From Bacteroidota bacterium (GTDB taxonomy: Bacteria; Bacteroidota; Bacteroidia; Cytophagales; Cyclobacteriaceae): a DNA stretch of 64,000 nucleotides. The DNA is taken from assembly GCA_023428695.1 (NCBI GenBank), contig JAEYWY010000015.1, forward strand, positions 104,441-168,440, in the 5' to 3' direction. Shown piece by piece: positions 43,825 to 52,228 of the stretch. The stretch's first letter is position 1. Each line of letters opens with the position of its first letter. The position numbers and the translations under genes are program-made. Below the pieces are notes generated by a model, which saw nothing but the letters and a program-made list of their open reading frames with translations, did not search any database and was not told the origin of the DNA.

Positions 43825-44346
43825 GTCATTTCTGGTTTGGTTTGAGTGTTAATAAGAAAATCTAAATCCAAATTGAAATTGAAAAAATAATTCGAACAGC
43901 TGAGCAAGATTACCTATTAAACTCACGAAAACGTTTTCGACTCAGAAGTAAAAAAACGGAGATCAATAGAGGAGCAGATTCACAAATAAGAATCAATACA
44001 ACTCATCAAGTTCTCCTTAATGTTCAACGCATATCCAAACGTTGTAATTATTGAGAATATGTTTAAACTACCGTTCTACAGACGCTGAAGTTTCTCTTAC
44101 TGATAAATATTCGTAAAATCCATTTAGAATATTCTCTCCAGAACATAAGACGTTAATGAATTAACTGATTTTTAAACGAACATAGTTTAGCTGCATAAAT
44201 ATTCTCATTTGAAGAGACCTGGTAAACGCTTCGATTGGTTGATAGCGTTATTCCACACAACATATGTCGTATCTATTGAGCATGTAAAATCCCTTGTTAA
44301 ATCACACTGACGTCAAAACCAAATTAATACAGAACATCATCTGTGT
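43825..44346. other. Upstream region of the first susC gene
   Basis: The 522 bases hold operator 3 at 43926 and candidate promoter elements near 43870-43900. Farther upstream, toward the lipoprotein gene at 44347, I see only AT-rich DNA with no gene. Confidence 0.5.
43926..43939. promoter_or_regulatory. LacI-type operator 3 (perfect palindrome)
   Basis: CGAAAACGTTTTCG is a perfect 14-bp palindrome 102 bases upstream of the first SusC start. It is the cleanest copy of the motif and probably the strongest binding site for the two LacI proteins. Confidence 0.85.
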
Positions 44347-45312
44347 CTAAATCTTTTCAATAAGAGGATTGCTGACAAATAAGTCTCTACCGCCCTCAAA
44401 CATAAATGCTCTTTTGACAGCCATTTCCAGGCTAACACCAGTAGTGTCTGGTAAATATTTTGCCAGTTCGATTACAATCCGGTCACCTTTTCTCAAAAGG
44501 TTAGGTTCATGCTTTGATCCGGTTACTTTGTAGAATGAAAGCTTACGTTTAGCGTCAGACTGCTGATCAATAATATCAAACGCAGCGGTATCCAGCATAA
44601 TTTGAAATTCTGCATGATTCACAACAAAAAGTTTTGCATTCAGACTATCATTTTCCCAATAACACTGCAGTCTGAAATTCAATCCGGCAATAGCGATCTC
44701 CTGCTTACTTACGTGAATAAAATCCGTTCCGACTTGAATTGAATCCAGGTATTCCCTTTGGCGATTTTCAAACCAAGCAGATTTACAATACTTGTAACCA
44801 ATTATCGCTTGTTTGGAACTTCTTCTATAGATTGTAAAATCATTATCGGCCAGCATCGATTGAACGCGAACTGTCTTTAATCCCTCAGAATCTGCAACCG
44901 TCAGGTTAATGAAGTAAACCTTATTGAATAGCCCTTCTTTTCCGGTTAGCATATAAGATTCAAAATCATTAATGGGCGTGAATCTAGTAGTTAAAGTAAT
45001 CTTAGCACCAGATGCAACATCAATTGGTCCGTTCATAGGATCGTTAGGCCGGGCCTGAATCCCAGACTCTGTTTCAACTCGTATGTCCTTAATCCGAATT
45101 TTTCCCGATGTAATATTTTTTAATTCCGCTGTTAAAAGAAGCTCATGAGAATCCAAATCCCCTACTAATACCACCTTGCCAGACAATAGAGCTGACTCAA
45201 TTGAAACGGACTTAAAATGTAGTTCATTTTCTATACCATTTTCTTCGCTACGCTCTAAGATGCAACTAAAGCAAATCACTTGAACTGTAATAAACAAGAT
45301 TATCCTTTTCAT
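44347..45312 (-). CDS. Unrecognised lipoprotein beside the sus operon
   Basis: The 321-residue protein has a signal peptide with a lipobox (QVICFSCILE). The remainder is mostly beta strand: VVLVGDLDSHELLLTAELKN, RIKDIRVETESGIQ, TLTTRFTPIND, and a late helix-rich patch with KYCKSAWFENRQREYLDSIQ. The first half resembles an immunoglobulin-like or carbohydrate-binding fold, but I cannot name it. It lies between two operator-bearing regions, and operator 4 is about 520 bases upstream of its start. Confidence 0.7.
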   Translation of the reverse strand: MKRIILFITVQVICFSCILERSEENGIENELHFKSVSIESALLSGKVVLVGDLDSHELLLTAELKNITSGKIRIKDIRVETESGIQARPNDPMNGPIDVASGAKITLTTRFTPINDFESYMLTGKEGLFNKVYFINLTVADSEGLKTVRVQSMLADNDFTIYRRSSKQAIIGYKYCKSAWFENRQREYLDSIQVGTDFIHVSKQEIAIAGLNFRLQCYWENDSLNAKLFVVNHAEFQIMLDTAAFDIIDQQSDAKRKLSFYKVTGSKHEPNLLRKGDRIVIELAKYLPDTTGVSLEMAVKRAFMFEGGRDLFVSNPLIEKI

Positions 45313-45833
45313 TAAATCAAATCTAATTTTGAAATAAAACGATTATTCGGGTAGCCATTAGTTTGCTCCCTTGGTCCGGCTTTCACGAAGTTGCATCCTT
45401 TAGCGCATAAACATCCCTGACACGCTAAATGGAAGGAACCAACATGGCTCCTTTCCATTTTGCAATCAACCCAGAATGTATTCCGTTTCATTTATTCGGC
45501 CAAAAACTACCAATGATGTTACCTGTCCTTTCAAGGCTAATCTATAACCTTAGCAGTATTGCTCGTCGGAGACTTTTATCGTACATCAATCTATTCCAGG
45601 CCAGGCAATTTCAATTCAACTTCTGGCTGAAATCAGAATTAAATAAACCACAAGACCTGGTAATCCGTTCATATCTCGATATACTCATTCATCAGTATAG
45701 CGTGCCGGTAGATTCCCTATTTATCAGAGCACAATTCCTTTTCATAACCATTGTTCGGGCTATTGATTCATTTCGGCCCCGAAAAATTCATGATATTACT
45801 CGTACTATTCTCTATCCAGATTCTTTTTTTTTA

Positions 45834-45847
45834 CGAAAACGTTTTCC
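45834..45847. promoter_or_regulatory. LacI-type operator 4
   Basis: CGAAAACGTTTTCC, with AGATTCTTTTT on the plus-strand left side as at operator 2. Its orientation with that T-run suggests it serves minus-strand transcription toward the lipoprotein gene at 45312. Confidence 0.75.
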
Positions 45848-45991
45848 GGTGACTACCCATCTGTACATACACCAGACCATATAAAGAATCGGTTCATCAT
45901 CAAATGAAGAACATGGTTTACTGGTAGGGATGATGTGATCAGAATCTGAATCTCAAGAATCTTTCTACCATTTTTCATTTTTGCCGTCGCT

Positions 45992-46005
45992 GGAAAACGT
46001 TTTCG
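45992..46005. promoter_or_regulatory. LacI-type operator 5
   Basis: GGAAAACGTTTTCG lies 56 bases upstream of the start of the winged-helix gene at 46061. A decayed copy of this region lies at 29215. Confidence 0.75.
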
Positions 46006-46060
46006 TTACTATTTAACGAATTGGACAAAATTCCATTTCCATAATTATTTACATTCAAAA

Positions 46061-46396
46061 ATGAAAAGCCGGGAAATGATTGTAATTAGAGACAGTTCGG
46101 GCAAAAAGCGAGTAATTCCAAAAGCCAAATATGAACAAATGGCTACCGCTATCCTTTCCATTCTGGCCATGGAAGAAGAAATTACTGTAGAGGCCCTTAT
46201 CGACCAGATAAACAATAATCTCGTTGATACATTCTCCGGAGAATTAGGTTGGTATTTCCTCAAAGTAAAGTCTGAGCTTGAATGGCAAGGCCTAATTAAG
46301 ACCAGTTTTCCCAGGAAGTATGAACGTTTGTTAAAAATTAACAGATCGGCCTTTAGAAGATCTATATTCTACAGCCAGAAGGATCACGTCTTGTAA
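46061..46396 (+). CDS. Small winged-helix-like protein (DUF6958-like)
   Basis: The 111-residue protein reads MKSREMIVIRDSSGKKRVIPKAKYEQMATAILSILAMEEE in order, then VEALIDQINNNLVDTFSGELGWYFLKVKSELEWQGLI. The helix-turn pattern with LGWYxxxVKxELExxGLI is like DUF6958-type proteins that resemble DNA-binding winged helices. The C-terminal part is basic (RKYERLLKINRSAFRR). It probably binds nucleic acid or a protein partner. It heads a plus-strand transcript under operator 5; operator 6 lies between it and the GH31 gene. A degenerate copy lies at 29215-29432. Confidence 0.7.
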   Translation: MKSREMIVIRDSSGKKRVIPKAKYEQMATAILSILAMEEEITVEALIDQINNNLVDTFSGELGWYFLKVKSELEWQGLIKTSFPRKYERLLKINRSAFRRSIFYSQKDHVL

Positions 46397-46436
46397 ACAC
46401 ATTCTGGTCAGAAGATTCAATCTCCTCTAAAATTCC

Positions 46437-46450
46437 CGAAAGCGTTTTCG
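46437..46450. promoter_or_regulatory. LacI-type operator 6
   Basis: CGAAAGCGTTTTCG is a one-base variant of the palindrome, 82 bases upstream of the GH31 gene start. It probably controls the GH31-UxaC-GH13-GH63 transcript. Confidence 0.75.
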
Positions 46451-46531
46451 TAAAGATTGTACAGAGTAGAAGTCCTGATATTGGCGACCATGCTTACTTT
46501 TGAGCATTTGATTAAAATCGACATAGCTTAA

Positions 46532-48961
46532 ATGAAGAATGTAATACTCTTAACAATACTCCTTAATGTTTTAATAACGCATGCTCAACAAGATTTATCC
46601 TACACGAAAGTTGGAAGAGGATTTATTCTATCCAATGGACGAGAAAGCCTTCGGATTACTCCCTATGGCAATTATATCGTTCGTGTACAAGTTGTAAGAA
46701 CAGGTGAAGACTTCTTTGCAGATGACCGCTATGAAATGGTTCAAACGCATGAGTGGCCAGGGTCATTTTCAATTTTGGATGAGAAAAGCCATTACAAAAT
46801 CCTCTCACCTGCCGGGGATGGAATCTCTCTGATATTGCACAAAACCTCAACCGGACTTGCCTTCTTCGACAACGCGAGTAAGGTCAACTTCCTAAACAAC
46901 GGAAGAACTCAATGGGCTAATGATAGCATTGCGATTTCATTCGAGTACGACTCAGCCGAGCACTTCACGGGTTTAGGTCATGGCTATTATGGCAGGGAAG
47001 AAAGCCTTGACTTGAAGGGCAAAATTGTGAGCAGAAACTATGGAACGGAGCACGGTCAACAATCGCCACTCATAGTTCCATTCTATTTGTCCAGTAAGGG
47101 ATATGCAATTTTTTTAAACAGCACTTTTCCGAATCAATTTAATTTCGGAAAAAACGAAAGCTATAATTTTTCCATCGCTGGTGGCGGGCAAATGGATTTT
47201 TTTGTAATCCTTGGTCCTGATTTTTCACAGATTATTGACCGTTATACTCAACTTACCGGAAGACCGCGCCTCCCGCCTCGAGCGTTCTTCGGCTTGGCGC
47301 TATCCGATAAAGGAAATGATCACAATTCCGCAGACCCATCAAATGAAATCTGGTGGAAGAAAAAAATTATGGAACATCGTCAAGCTGGATTTCCACTTGA
47401 CCATATCGTGAACGACAATCGGTGGAGAGCCAAGGGTGGACAACGTTGTGTCTCGTGCTTTGAATGGGATACCGTACGTTATCCAGATCCCCACGAATAT
47501 GCACAATGGATCAAGTCAAATGGATTAATAACTACCCTTGACTTCAATCGCTGCATAGCCGTACAAAGCGAAGGCTGGAAACCATCTTTTAATCTGCCTC
47601 AGAATGAAGGCATTGATTTTAATACCAGTGCGCCTGACTTCACCAAACAAGAAGTGCGCGAGTGGTTTTGGAGCATAATGTGGAAAAAATCACTTAATCC
47701 AACACTCGGATACCCGGGAGATGCATTGTGGATTGATGAGTTTGATGAAATGGGAAAAGCACCGTTGTCAATGAAATTTGAGAATGGCAGCACCTGGCTC
47801 GAAATGCGAAATTACTGGTTCTTCCTTATCGCAAAATCCCTGGTAAAGGATGGATGGGATAAAAGTTTTCAAGGCACAAAAAGACCGTTCGTTTGGGTTC
47901 GCGGAATGACCGCTGGTGCACAACGCTATGCAACCTTGTGGAGTGGTGATATCAACTCTACCTATAGTGAAATGAAAACACAAGTGCGCAGCTTACAGAT
48001 GGCGGGTCTAAGTGGTTTCCCATTTTGGGCTCACGATGCTGGTGGCTTTCACCTGGGCAAGTCAAATGCAACCCCTACCGATGCCATGTACCAGCAATGG
48101 TCAATGGCTTTTGGAAGCTTCACACCATTCTGGAAACCACACGGAGTAGGATACTCGCGCTGGCCTCTTGATCGGCCACGAACAGTACAAAATGTAGCAA
48201 AACTCTATAGTGAGCTCCGTTACAAATTAATACCCTATATATACTCTTTCGCCCACATAGCGGCCGAAACTGGTCTACCCATGGCGAGGGCAATGGTCAT
48301 TGAGCATCAGAACGATTCCATCGCATGGCTAAGCGATTTGCAATACATGTGGGGAAATGAATTTTTGGTTGCCCCAAATTGCTCAGACTCCTCCGCCGTT
48401 AAAGTATGGTTACCAAAAGGAATCTGGTTTGATTTCTGGAACGATCAAAAACTGTCTGGTGACCAAGTCATCTCGTACCAAAGTCCCATGGGACAACTTC
48501 CTTTATTCGTAAAGGCCGGTTCTATTATTCCAATGGCAAACTATGCATTAAGTACATCATTCATTCATCCTGACAGCCTGATTCTTCATGTGTATCCCGG
48601 CCAAAACGGAAGCTTCACTTTATATGAGGACGATGGGAATACTGAAGCATATAAAATTAAAAATGAAATACGTACAACGCTTATCACATTTGATCAATCA
48701 ACCACTGAACTAAAGATTGAGGCTGCCCGTGGGGGCTACGAAAATGCACCTTCGAATCGGGCATACCAAATCAACTTTCATGCACTTAATAACCCAAGAA
48801 AAATAATCGTCAACAACAGAGCGGTAAAGAAATTACCTAATATCCCGAAAGCTAACGAAAACGTCGAAGGAGCCTATTGGGATGATGATAAGAAAATACT
48901 TTCAGTTTTCATTAAAAAAACTGATGTAAATAAGTCAGTCGTTGTCAAAGTAAAAAAATAG
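46532..48961 (+). CDS. GH31 family alpha-glucosidase
   Basis: The 809-residue protein has a signal peptide (LLNVLITHAQQ), an N-terminal beta domain, and the GH31 barrel. The nucleophile Asp lies in LWIDEFDEMG near residue 401, the acid/base Asp in WSGDINSTY near 470, and the conserved GHGYYGREE and WAHDAGG segments are present. The C-terminal beta domains end with VVVKVKK. GH31 enzymes release glucose, xylose or related sugars from non-reducing ends by retaining hydrolysis; alpha-glucosidase is the best guess given the neighbouring amylases. It probably acts in the periplasm. It opens the four-gene enzyme operon. Confidence 0.9.
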   Translation: MKNVILLTILLNVLITHAQQDLSYTKVGRGFILSNGRESLRITPYGNYIVRVQVVRTGEDFFADDRYEMVQTHEWPGSFSILDEKSHYKILSPAGDGISLILHKTSTGLAFFDNASKVNFLNNGRTQWANDSIAISFEYDSAEHFTGLGHGYYGREESLDLKGKIVSRNYGTEHGQQSPLIVPFYLSSKGYAIFLNSTFPNQFNFGKNESYNFSIAGGGQMDFFVILGPDFSQIIDRYTQLTGRPRLPPRAFFGLALSDKGNDHNSADPSNEIWWKKKIMEHRQAGFPLDHIVNDNRWRAKGGQRCVSCFEWDTVRYPDPHEYAQWIKSNGLITTLDFNRCIAVQSEGWKPSFNLPQNEGIDFNTSAPDFTKQEVREWFWSIMWKKSLNPTLGYPGDALWIDEFDEMGKAPLSMKFENGSTWLEMRNYWFFLIAKSLVKDGWDKSFQGTKRPFVWVRGMTAGAQRYATLWSGDINSTYSEMKTQVRSLQMAGLSGFPFWAHDAGGFHLGKSNATPTDAMYQQWSMAFGSFTPFWKPHGVGYSRWPLDRPRTVQNVAKLYSELRYKLIPYIYSFAHIAAETGLPMARAMVIEHQNDSIAWLSDLQYMWGNEFLVAPNCSDSSAVKVWLPKGIWFDFWNDQKLSGDQVISYQSPMGQLPLFVKAGSIIPMANYALSTSFIHPDSLILHVYPGQNGSFTLYEDDGNTEAYKIKNEIRTTLITFDQSTTELKIEAARGGYENAPSNRAYQINFHALNNPRKIIVNNRAVKKLPNIPKANENVEGAYWDDDKKILSVFIKKTDVNKSVVVKVKK

Positions 48962-49135
48962 GATCGAGTAACTGCCGCCAAAAAGCACGAAATGCGCCAT
49001 GAAGCATTGCGCAATCTCTTCACAGGAGATGGCGTCACAAACAACAGTCGATAACCAAAAGTGGACTGCGAAGCTGACTGGCATCTGCGCCGTGGAGTGA
49101 CCATATTCGTCGATCCACCTGATTAATTCAATAAC

Positions 49136-50572
49136 ATGAAGAAATTCCTGGATGAACATTTCCTATTGGATAACAAGACTGCACAGCAACTCTATCACGA
49201 GTATGCAGCCCCCATGCCTATTATAGACTACCATTGTCATCTCTCGGTTGATCAGATTGCCAATGACCATCAGTTTGAGAACCTTACCCAGGCATGGCTC
49301 AATGGAGACCACTATAAATGGAGGGCGATGCGGTCTAACGGAGTGGATGAAAGCTACTGCTCGGGAAATAAGAACGACGATCAGAAGTTTATGAAGTGGG
49401 CAGAAACAATTCCCTATGCATTGCGAAATCCACTCTACCACTGGACCCACCTTGAATTACAACGATATTTTGACGAGGCCAGCATTCTTAATCCTACAAC
49501 GGCGCGAAAAATCTATGAGACATGCTCAGCGAAGCTTCTTACGCCTGAGTACTCAACCCGAAACCTGTTGAGAAGAATGAATGTAAGAGTGATCTGCTCC
49601 ACTGATGATCCCACCGATGATTTGTTTTATCATAAAAAACTAAAGGGTGAATTTGAAATAAAGGTTCTTCCGACTTTCCGTCCAGATAAAGCCATGCAGG
49701 TTGATAAGCCCGAAGAATTCAATGCGTATATTCGTAAACTGGAGGAAATTACAAACACCGCCATTTCGTCTTACCACGATTACCTGGGTGCACTTAAGCA
49801 ACGTCACGACTTCTTTGCGTCCATGAACTGCACGCTCTCAGACCACGGATTAGAACATATCTTTGCTGAGGAATATACGGAAATTGAACTTGAAAAAGCA
49901 TTTGACAAGATTCATTCAGGTAAACACCTTAGCACTCTTGAGATGTTAAAGTTAAAATCTGGACTTCTATATGAGTTCGCAACATGGGATCACGAAAAGG
50001 GTTGGGTACAACAATTCCACCTCGGGGCCCTGCGGAATAATAATTCACGCAGGATGCTCCAATTCGGCGCGGACGTGGGCTGCGATTCAGTAGGTGATTT
50101 TGCCCAGGCTAAATCACTTTCAAAATTCCTTGACCGATTGGATCGGAATAATCAGTTAACCAAAACCGTGTTATACAACCTGAACCCAAAGGACAACGAA
50201 CTATTAGCGACTATGGCAGGCAATTTCAACGAAGGACCTGCCAAGGGTAAAATACAATTTGGTTCTGCCTGGTGGTTCTCAGACCAGAAAGATGGAATCA
50301 TCAAACAACTTAATACGCTTTCCAATATTGGGTTGCTGAGCAACTTTGTGGGTATGCTGACAGATTCACGCAGCTTTTTATCATTTCCACGTCACGAATA
50401 TTTCAGACGTATCCTATGCAACCTGTTGGGTAGTGAAATAGAAAACGGAGAATTGCCAAACGAACTCCTCTGGACAGGAAAGGTCGTACAGGATATCTGT
50501 TTCAACAACGCATCCAACTATTTTAATTGGCGTGAAGCTTCGACATGTCAACCAGGCACGACGAAATATTAA
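49136..50572 (+). CDS. uxaC: Glucuronate isomerase (UxaC)
   Basis: The 478-residue protein has the full UxaC pattern: the metal-binding PIIDYHCHLSVDQIA with His33 and His35, LNGDHYKWRAMRSNGVDE, CSTDDPTDDL, LPTFRPDKA, the late GSAWWFSDQKDGI, and TDSRSFLSFPRHEYFRRILCN. It has no signal peptide. It converts D-glucuronate to D-fructuronate or galacturonate to tagaturonate. The other enzymes of that pathway are not in the window. Its place between alpha-glucosidases is unexpected and suggests that the glycan or a side chain carries a uronic acid. It starts 175 bases after the GH31 stop. Confidence 0.95.
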   Translation: MKKFLDEHFLLDNKTAQQLYHEYAAPMPIIDYHCHLSVDQIANDHQFENLTQAWLNGDHYKWRAMRSNGVDESYCSGNKNDDQKFMKWAETIPYALRNPLYHWTHLELQRYFDEASILNPTTARKIYETCSAKLLTPEYSTRNLLRRMNVRVICSTDDPTDDLFYHKKLKGEFEIKVLPTFRPDKAMQVDKPEEFNAYIRKLEEITNTAISSYHDYLGALKQRHDFFASMNCTLSDHGLEHIFAEEYTEIELEKAFDKIHSGKHLSTLEMLKLKSGLLYEFATWDHEKGWVQQFHLGALRNNNSRRMLQFGADVGCDSVGDFAQAKSLSKFLDRLDRNNQLTKTVLYNLNPKDNELLATMAGNFNEGPAKGKIQFGSAWWFSDQKDGIIKQLNTLSNIGLLSNFVGMLTDSRSFLSFPRHEYFRRILCNLLGSEIENGELPNELLWTGKVVQDICFNNASNYFNWREASTCQPGTTKY

Positions 50573-50608
50573 TGAGAAAACGCTCCTCACGGCTAAATTG
50601 TAATACCT

Positions 50609-52165
50609 ATGAAACAATTATTTATCATTAGGCTACTCCTCATAATGGGGCTGACCAATTGCTCGATTCATGTAGTAGTTGCGCAGACCAAAGTCAGCAA
50701 ATGGCCAAGGGGAATCTCCTATGAAATTTTCGTGCAATCATTTTCTGATTCAGATGGAGATGGAATAGGTGATATCAAAGGGATGACTTCAAAACTAGAT
50801 TACCTTCAAGACCTGGGTGTAGAAGCGGTTTGGCTGATGCCGATAAATCCGTCACCTTCTTATCACAAGTATGATGTAACGAATTATTATAGTATCCACC
50901 CCGATTATGGAACTATGGAGGATTTCAAAATCTTCGTTGCAGAAGCTCATAGAAGAAACATAAAGGTTGTTGTAGATATGGTCCTGAACCATTGCTCGAA
51001 TAAACATCCCTGGTTTCAAGATGCAGTCAATAATCCAAATAGTCCATATTGGGAATATTTTGTCTGGACACACAAAGATGATCCTCAAGTAAAAACCTTC
51101 GTTGCCAAAACGGAAGAAGATTCAAGAAACCGGAACCGCTGGAATAAAGTTGAGGGGAATGATTACCTATTTTACAGCTACTTCGGCAGACATATGCCAG
51201 ACCTGAACTTCGACAGCCCAAAGTTGCGCGAAGAAGTTTTTAAAATCGGTCGCTATTGGTTGACTGAAGTAGGGATCGACGGCTTCCGCCTGGATGCAGC
51301 ACGCCATATTTTTCCAGAGGAACGTGCTACGGAAAGTCAGAACTGGTGGGTCTATTTCTTAAACGAAATGCGAAAAGTAAAAAAAGATGTTTACCTCGTT
51401 GGCGAAATATGGACATCTACCGATAAGGTAGCTCCTTACCTAAAAGGTATTCCAGCCCTGTTCAATTTTGACCTCGCATCAGCGATCAAGAAATCCATAA
51501 ACCGCGCCAGCATTGATTCCATTGCATTGCTTCACCAGCAAATAAATTCCTATTACAAAACCATAAATCCGGACTTCATTGATGCCATATTTCTTAGCAA
51601 TCACGATCAAAATCGTGTCATGAGCTCATTCGATGGCAACATTGGTAAAGCAAAAGTAGCCGCAGCAATTTTGTTTACTTTACCCGGATCGCCTTACATC
51701 TACTATGGCGAAGAACTTGGGATGCTTGGAAAAAAGCCTGATGAATATATCCGTGAACCATTTCTATGGGAGACTAAGAAACTTGATAAATGGCGCACTC
51801 ATTGGATGACACCTCACTATAATACCGACAGTACATTAAGTCCGGCTGGTATACAAATGAAAGATAAAAACTCCTTGTACAATTACTACAAAACATTGAT
51901 AGCACTGAGAACGAACAGCAAAGCGTTGACTTATGGTGAAATAGTACCCCTGAGTTTAGGGATAGAGCAAGTCTGTGCCTTTGAAAGGAACTTCGAGGAT
52001 GAAAGTTTGTTGATCCTTCACAACGCATCAGATAAAGATCTGTTCATAGACATTTCTGAAAGATTGAAACCGTTCCACAGACTAACTTACAAGTCAGCCG
52101 GTGATGGAATAAAAAAAAGCAAGTTGATGTTGCCTGCCTTTGGATTGATGATACTCAAAAAGTGA
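50609..52165 (+). CDS. GH13 alpha-glucosidase/amylase lipoprotein
   Basis: The 518-residue protein has a signal peptide with a possible lipobox (IMGLTNCSI). Its GH13 barrel begins VSKWPRGISYEIFVQSFSDS, the layout of oligo-glucosidases. Region I is DMVLNHCS, the nucleophile Asp lies in GFRLDAAR near residue 225, the acid Glu in VGEIWTS near 265, and the transition-state Asp in FLSNHDQNR near 329. The C-terminal beta domain ends LMILKK. It probably trims maltooligosaccharides in the periplasm. It lies 36 bases after uxaC and 63 bases before the next gene. Confidence 0.9.
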   Translation: MKQLFIIRLLLIMGLTNCSIHVVVAQTKVSKWPRGISYEIFVQSFSDSDGDGIGDIKGMTSKLDYLQDLGVEAVWLMPINPSPSYHKYDVTNYYSIHPDYGTMEDFKIFVAEAHRRNIKVVVDMVLNHCSNKHPWFQDAVNNPNSPYWEYFVWTHKDDPQVKTFVAKTEEDSRNRNRWNKVEGNDYLFYSYFGRHMPDLNFDSPKLREEVFKIGRYWLTEVGIDGFRLDAARHIFPEERATESQNWWVYFLNEMRKVKKDVYLVGEIWTSTDKVAPYLKGIPALFNFDLASAIKKSINRASIDSIALLHQQINSYYKTINPDFIDAIFLSNHDQNRVMSSFDGNIGKAKVAAAILFTLPGSPYIYYGEELGMLGKKPDEYIREPFLWETKKLDKWRTHWMTPHYNTDSTLSPAGIQMKDKNSLYNYYKTLIALRTNSKALTYGEIVPLSLGIEQVCAFERNFEDESLLILHNASDKDLFIDISERLKPFHRLTYKSAGDGIKKSKLMLPAFGLMILKK

Positions 52166-52228
52166 ACAAACCAATTGCTTCCTGGGAAAAACGGCAGCAA
52201 TTATATTCAATAATCGTCACGATAAGCT

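Larger units (their letters stand above)
45313..46060. other. Divergent control region with two operators
   Basis: About 750 bases lie between the minus-strand lipoprotein gene and the plus-strand winged-helix gene. Operators 4 and 5 lie 145 bases apart. A plus-strand frame at 45429-45884 covers operator 4, has no domain and looks spurious. The 520 bases between operator 4 and the lipoprotein start have no gene I can find and may be a long leader. Confidence 0.6.

Noticed and set aside
45429..45884. 151-residue plus-strand frame covering operator 4
   Set aside because: It has no domain or signal sequence, its reading direction conflicts with the neighbouring lipoprotein gene, and its length is within chance in AT-rich DNA.
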